64,000 nucleotides of DNA from Microcebus murinus (lineage: Eukaryota; Chordata; Mammalia; Primates; Cheirogaleidae), in contig NC_134126.1 in NCBI RefSeq assembly GCF_040939455.1, forward strand, positions 310,001 through 374,000, read 5' to 3'. The notes beneath the pieces are model-generated. The model worked only from the letters and a program-made list of their open reading frames with translations, had not been told where the DNA came from and made no database searches. The position numbers and the translations under genes were made by a program. Below, in pieces: positions 61,770 through 64,000 of the stretch (position 1 is its first letter; each line of letters starts with the position of its first letter).

Positions 61770-64000
61770 TGGACACAGCCAGATCCGCACTGCGCCCTGC
61801 CTGCCCGTCTCCCGTGGGTGAGTGGACACAGCCATATTCGCACTGCACCTTGCCTGCCTGTCTCGCGTCAGTGAGTGGACACAGCCAGATCCGTACTGCG
61901 CCCTGCCTGCCCGTCTCCCGTGGGTGAGTGGACACAGCCAGATCCGCACTGCGCCCTGCCTGCCCGTCTCCCGTCAGTGAGTGGACACAGCCAGATCCGC
62001 ACTGCGCCCTGCATTCCCGTCTCCCGTGGGTGAGTGGACACAGCCATATCCGCACTGCGCGCTGCCTGCCCGTCTCCCGTGGGCGAGTGGACACAGCCAG
62101 ATCCGCACTGCGCCCTGCCTGACCGTCTGTCGTGGGCGAGTGGACACAGCCAGATCCGCACTGCGCACTGCCTGACTGTCTGCCGTGGGTGAGTGGACAC
62201 AGCCAGATCCGCACTGCGCCCTGCCTGACCACCTGCCGTGGGTGAGTGGACACAGCCAGATCCGCACTACGCCCTGCCTGTCGGTCTGCTGTGGGTGAGT
62301 GGACACAGCCATATCCACACTGCGCCCTGCCTGCCCCTCTGCCGGGGGCGAGTGGACACAGCCAGATCCGCACTGCGCCCTGCCTGACCGTCTGCCGTGG
62401 GTGAGTGGACACAGCCAGATCCGCACTGTGCCCTGCCTGCCCGTCTCCCGGGGGCGAGTGGACACAACCAGATCCGCACTGCGCCCTGCCTGACCGTCTC
62501 TAGTGGGCGAGTGGACACAGTCAGATCCGGACTGCGCCCTGCATGCCCGTCTACCGTGGGCGAGTGGACACAGCCAGATCCGCACTGCGCCCTGCCTGAC
62601 CGTCTGCCGTGGGTGAGTGGACACAGCCAGATCCGCACTGCGCCCTGCCTGACCGCCTGCCGTGGGTGAGTGGACACAGCCAGATCCGCACTGCGCCCTG
62701 CCTGCCCGTCACCCGTGGGCGAGTGGACACAGCCAGATCCGCACTGCGCCCTGCCTGTCGTCTCCCGTGGGTGAGTGGACACAGCCAGATCCGCACTGCG
62801 CCCTGCCTGACCGTCTGCAGTGGGTGAGTGGACACAGCCAGATCCGCACTGCGCCCTGCCTTCCCGTCTCCCGTGGGTGAGTGGACACAGCCAGATCCGC
62901 ACTGCGCCTTGCCTGCCCGTCTCCCGTCAGTGAGTGGACACAGCCAGATCCGCACTGCGCCCTGCCTGCCCGTCTCCCGTTGGTGAGTGGACACAGCCAG
63001 ATCCGCACTGCGCCCTGCCTGCCGATCTCCCGTGGGTGAGTGGACACAGCCAGATCCGCACTGCGCCCTGCCTGCCCGTCTGCCGTGGGCGAGTGGACAC
63101 AGCCAGATCCGCACTGCGCCCTGCCTGACCGTCTGCCGTGGGTGAGTGGACACAGCCAGAACCACACTGCGCCCTGCCTGCCCGTCTGCCGTGGGCGAGT
63201 GGACACAGCCAGATCCGCACTGCGCCCTGCCTGACCGTCTGCCGTGGGTGAGTGGACACAGCCAGATCCGCACTGCGCCCTGCCTAACCGCCTACCGTGG
63301 GTGAGTGGACACAGCCAGATCGGCACTGCGCCCTGCCTGCCCGTCTCCCCTGGGCGAGTGGACACAGCCATATCAGCACTGCACACTGCCTGCCCGTCTG
63401 CCGTGGGTGAGTGGACACAGTCAGATCCGCACTGCGCCCTGCCTGACCGTCTGCCGTGGGTGAGTGGACACAGCCAGATCCACACTGCGCCCTGCCTGCC
63501 CGTCTGCCGTGGGTGAGTGGACACAGCCAGATCCGCAATGCGCCCTGCCTGACCGTCTCCCGTGGGTGAGTGGACACAGCCAGATCCGCACTGCGCCCTG
63601 CCTGCCCGTCTCTCGTGGGTGAGTGGACACAGCCATATCCGCACTGCACCGTGCCTGCCCGTCTCCCGTCAGTGAGTGGACACAGCCAGATCCGCACTGC
63701 GCCCTGCCTGCCGGTCTCCCGTGGGTGAGTGGACACAGCCAGATCCGCACTGCGCGCTGCCTGCCCGTCTCCCGTGGGCGAGTGGAAACAGCCAGATCCG
63801 CACTGCGCGCTGCCTGCCCGTCTGTCGTGGGCGAGTGGACACAGCCATATCCGCACTGCGCCCTGCCTGCCCGTCTGCCGTGGGTGAGTGGACACAGCCA
63901 GATCCACACTGCGCCCTGCCTGCCCGTCTGCCGTGGGTGAGTGGACACAGCCAGATCCGCACTGCGCCCTGCCTGACCCTCTCCCGTGGGTGAGTGGACA
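61770..64000. repeat. Third, partial copy of the 5.5-kb block
   Basis: This run matches 56,789-59,019 at an offset of 4,981 bp and 51,280-53,510 at 10,490 bp. It is cut by the window end. It starts at the CCATATTCGCACTGCACC region, so the first 3.2 kb of the block are absent here. The intervening 2.65 kb replaces them. Confidence 0.9.

Larger units (their letters stand above)
1..64000. repeat. 53-bp GC-rich satellite array filling the whole window
   Basis: The sequence is a head-to-tail repetition of a 53-bp unit, about 1,200 copies, with no unique sequence between copies and no change of orientation seen. Each unit reads, in order, a GTGAGTGGACACAGCC part, an AGATCCGCACTGCGCC part and a CTGCCTG(A/C)CCGTCT(G/C)CCGTGG part. 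The phase is kept over 64 kb apart from a small number of 1- to 33-base indels that are themselves copied with larger blocks. No gene, RNA gene, transposon or promoter is visible. Open frames on both strands are explained by the periodicity. The repeat is not one I can name. Large size and CpG-type variants suggest a vertebrate satellite or macrosatellite, which is inference. Confidence 0.98.

Noticed and set aside
1..64000. CRISPR array
   Set aside because: Units are contiguous copies of one 53-bp sequence without unique spacers, and no cas genes are present.
1..64000. Centromeric satellite with CENP-B boxes
   Set aside because: TTCG occurs in CCTTCGTGGG and CTTTCGTGGG variants, but the downstream A and CGGG positions of the CENP-B box are not matched. 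A centromeric role cannot be excluded but is not supported.
1..64000. PRDM9-type recombination motif (CCNCCNTNNCCNC)
   Set aside because: The pyrimidine-rich part of the unit lacks the CCNCC spacing. Any hotspot claim would rest on block structure, not on this motif.
1..64000. Telomeric repeats, rDNA spacer, tRNA or transposon fragments
   Set aside because: No TTAGGG-type runs, rRNA-like segments, tRNA-like folds, terminal inverted repeats, poly(A) tails or target-site duplications were seen.
1..64000. Prokaryotic origin of the window
   Set aside because: A 64-kb gene-free tandem array with nested higher-order duplication is not expected in a bacterial or archaeal genome.

Overview
The window contains no gene that I can support. 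From the first to the last base it is one uninterrupted tandem-repeat (satellite) array built on a GC-rich unit of 53 bp, roughly 1,200 units in a row. Both window edges fall inside the array, so the true array is longer than 64 kb. The unit is about 70% GC, carries four to five CpGs and one GATC, and has no recognisable relation to a coding, RNA or transposon family that I know. I do not recognise the satellite by name. Array size, lack of interspersed genes and variants that look like CpG decay point to a eukaryotic, probably vertebrate, heterochromatic or subtelomeric/pericentromeric locus. The species and chromosome position cannot be read from the sequence.

The interest lies in the higher-order structure. 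Diagnostic substitutions and small indels let blocks of units be recognised, and these blocks recur in a nested way. Bases 3,058-4,430 and 4,431-5,803 are a 1,373-bp tandem duplication. Bases 4,431-13,285 and 13,286-22,140 are an 8,855-bp tandem duplication with no difference found in the parts compared. Bases 2,395-11,342 recur at 25,399-34,565, displaced by 23.0-23.2 kb. Bases 20,398-25,404 recur at 36,195-41,360, displaced by 15.8-15.96 kb. A 1.7-kb block at 34,624-36,350 recurs 2,383 bp downstream.

The right third (41-64 kb) is organised on a shorter period of about 5.5 kb. A landmark pair lies 5,564 bp apart at 41,339 and 46,903. A 5,509-bp tandem duplication covers 48,102-53,610 and 53,611-59,119. 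A third, partial copy runs from about 61,770 to the window end. Blocks in the stretches 41-48 kb and 59-62 kb are more mosaic.

Because the consensus has no stop codon in any frame of the minus strand, the array yields open frames of up to 1,187 codons. These follow from 53-bp periodicity and base composition and are not genes. No tRNA, rRNA, CRISPR array, mobile element, promoter, terminator or origin was found.
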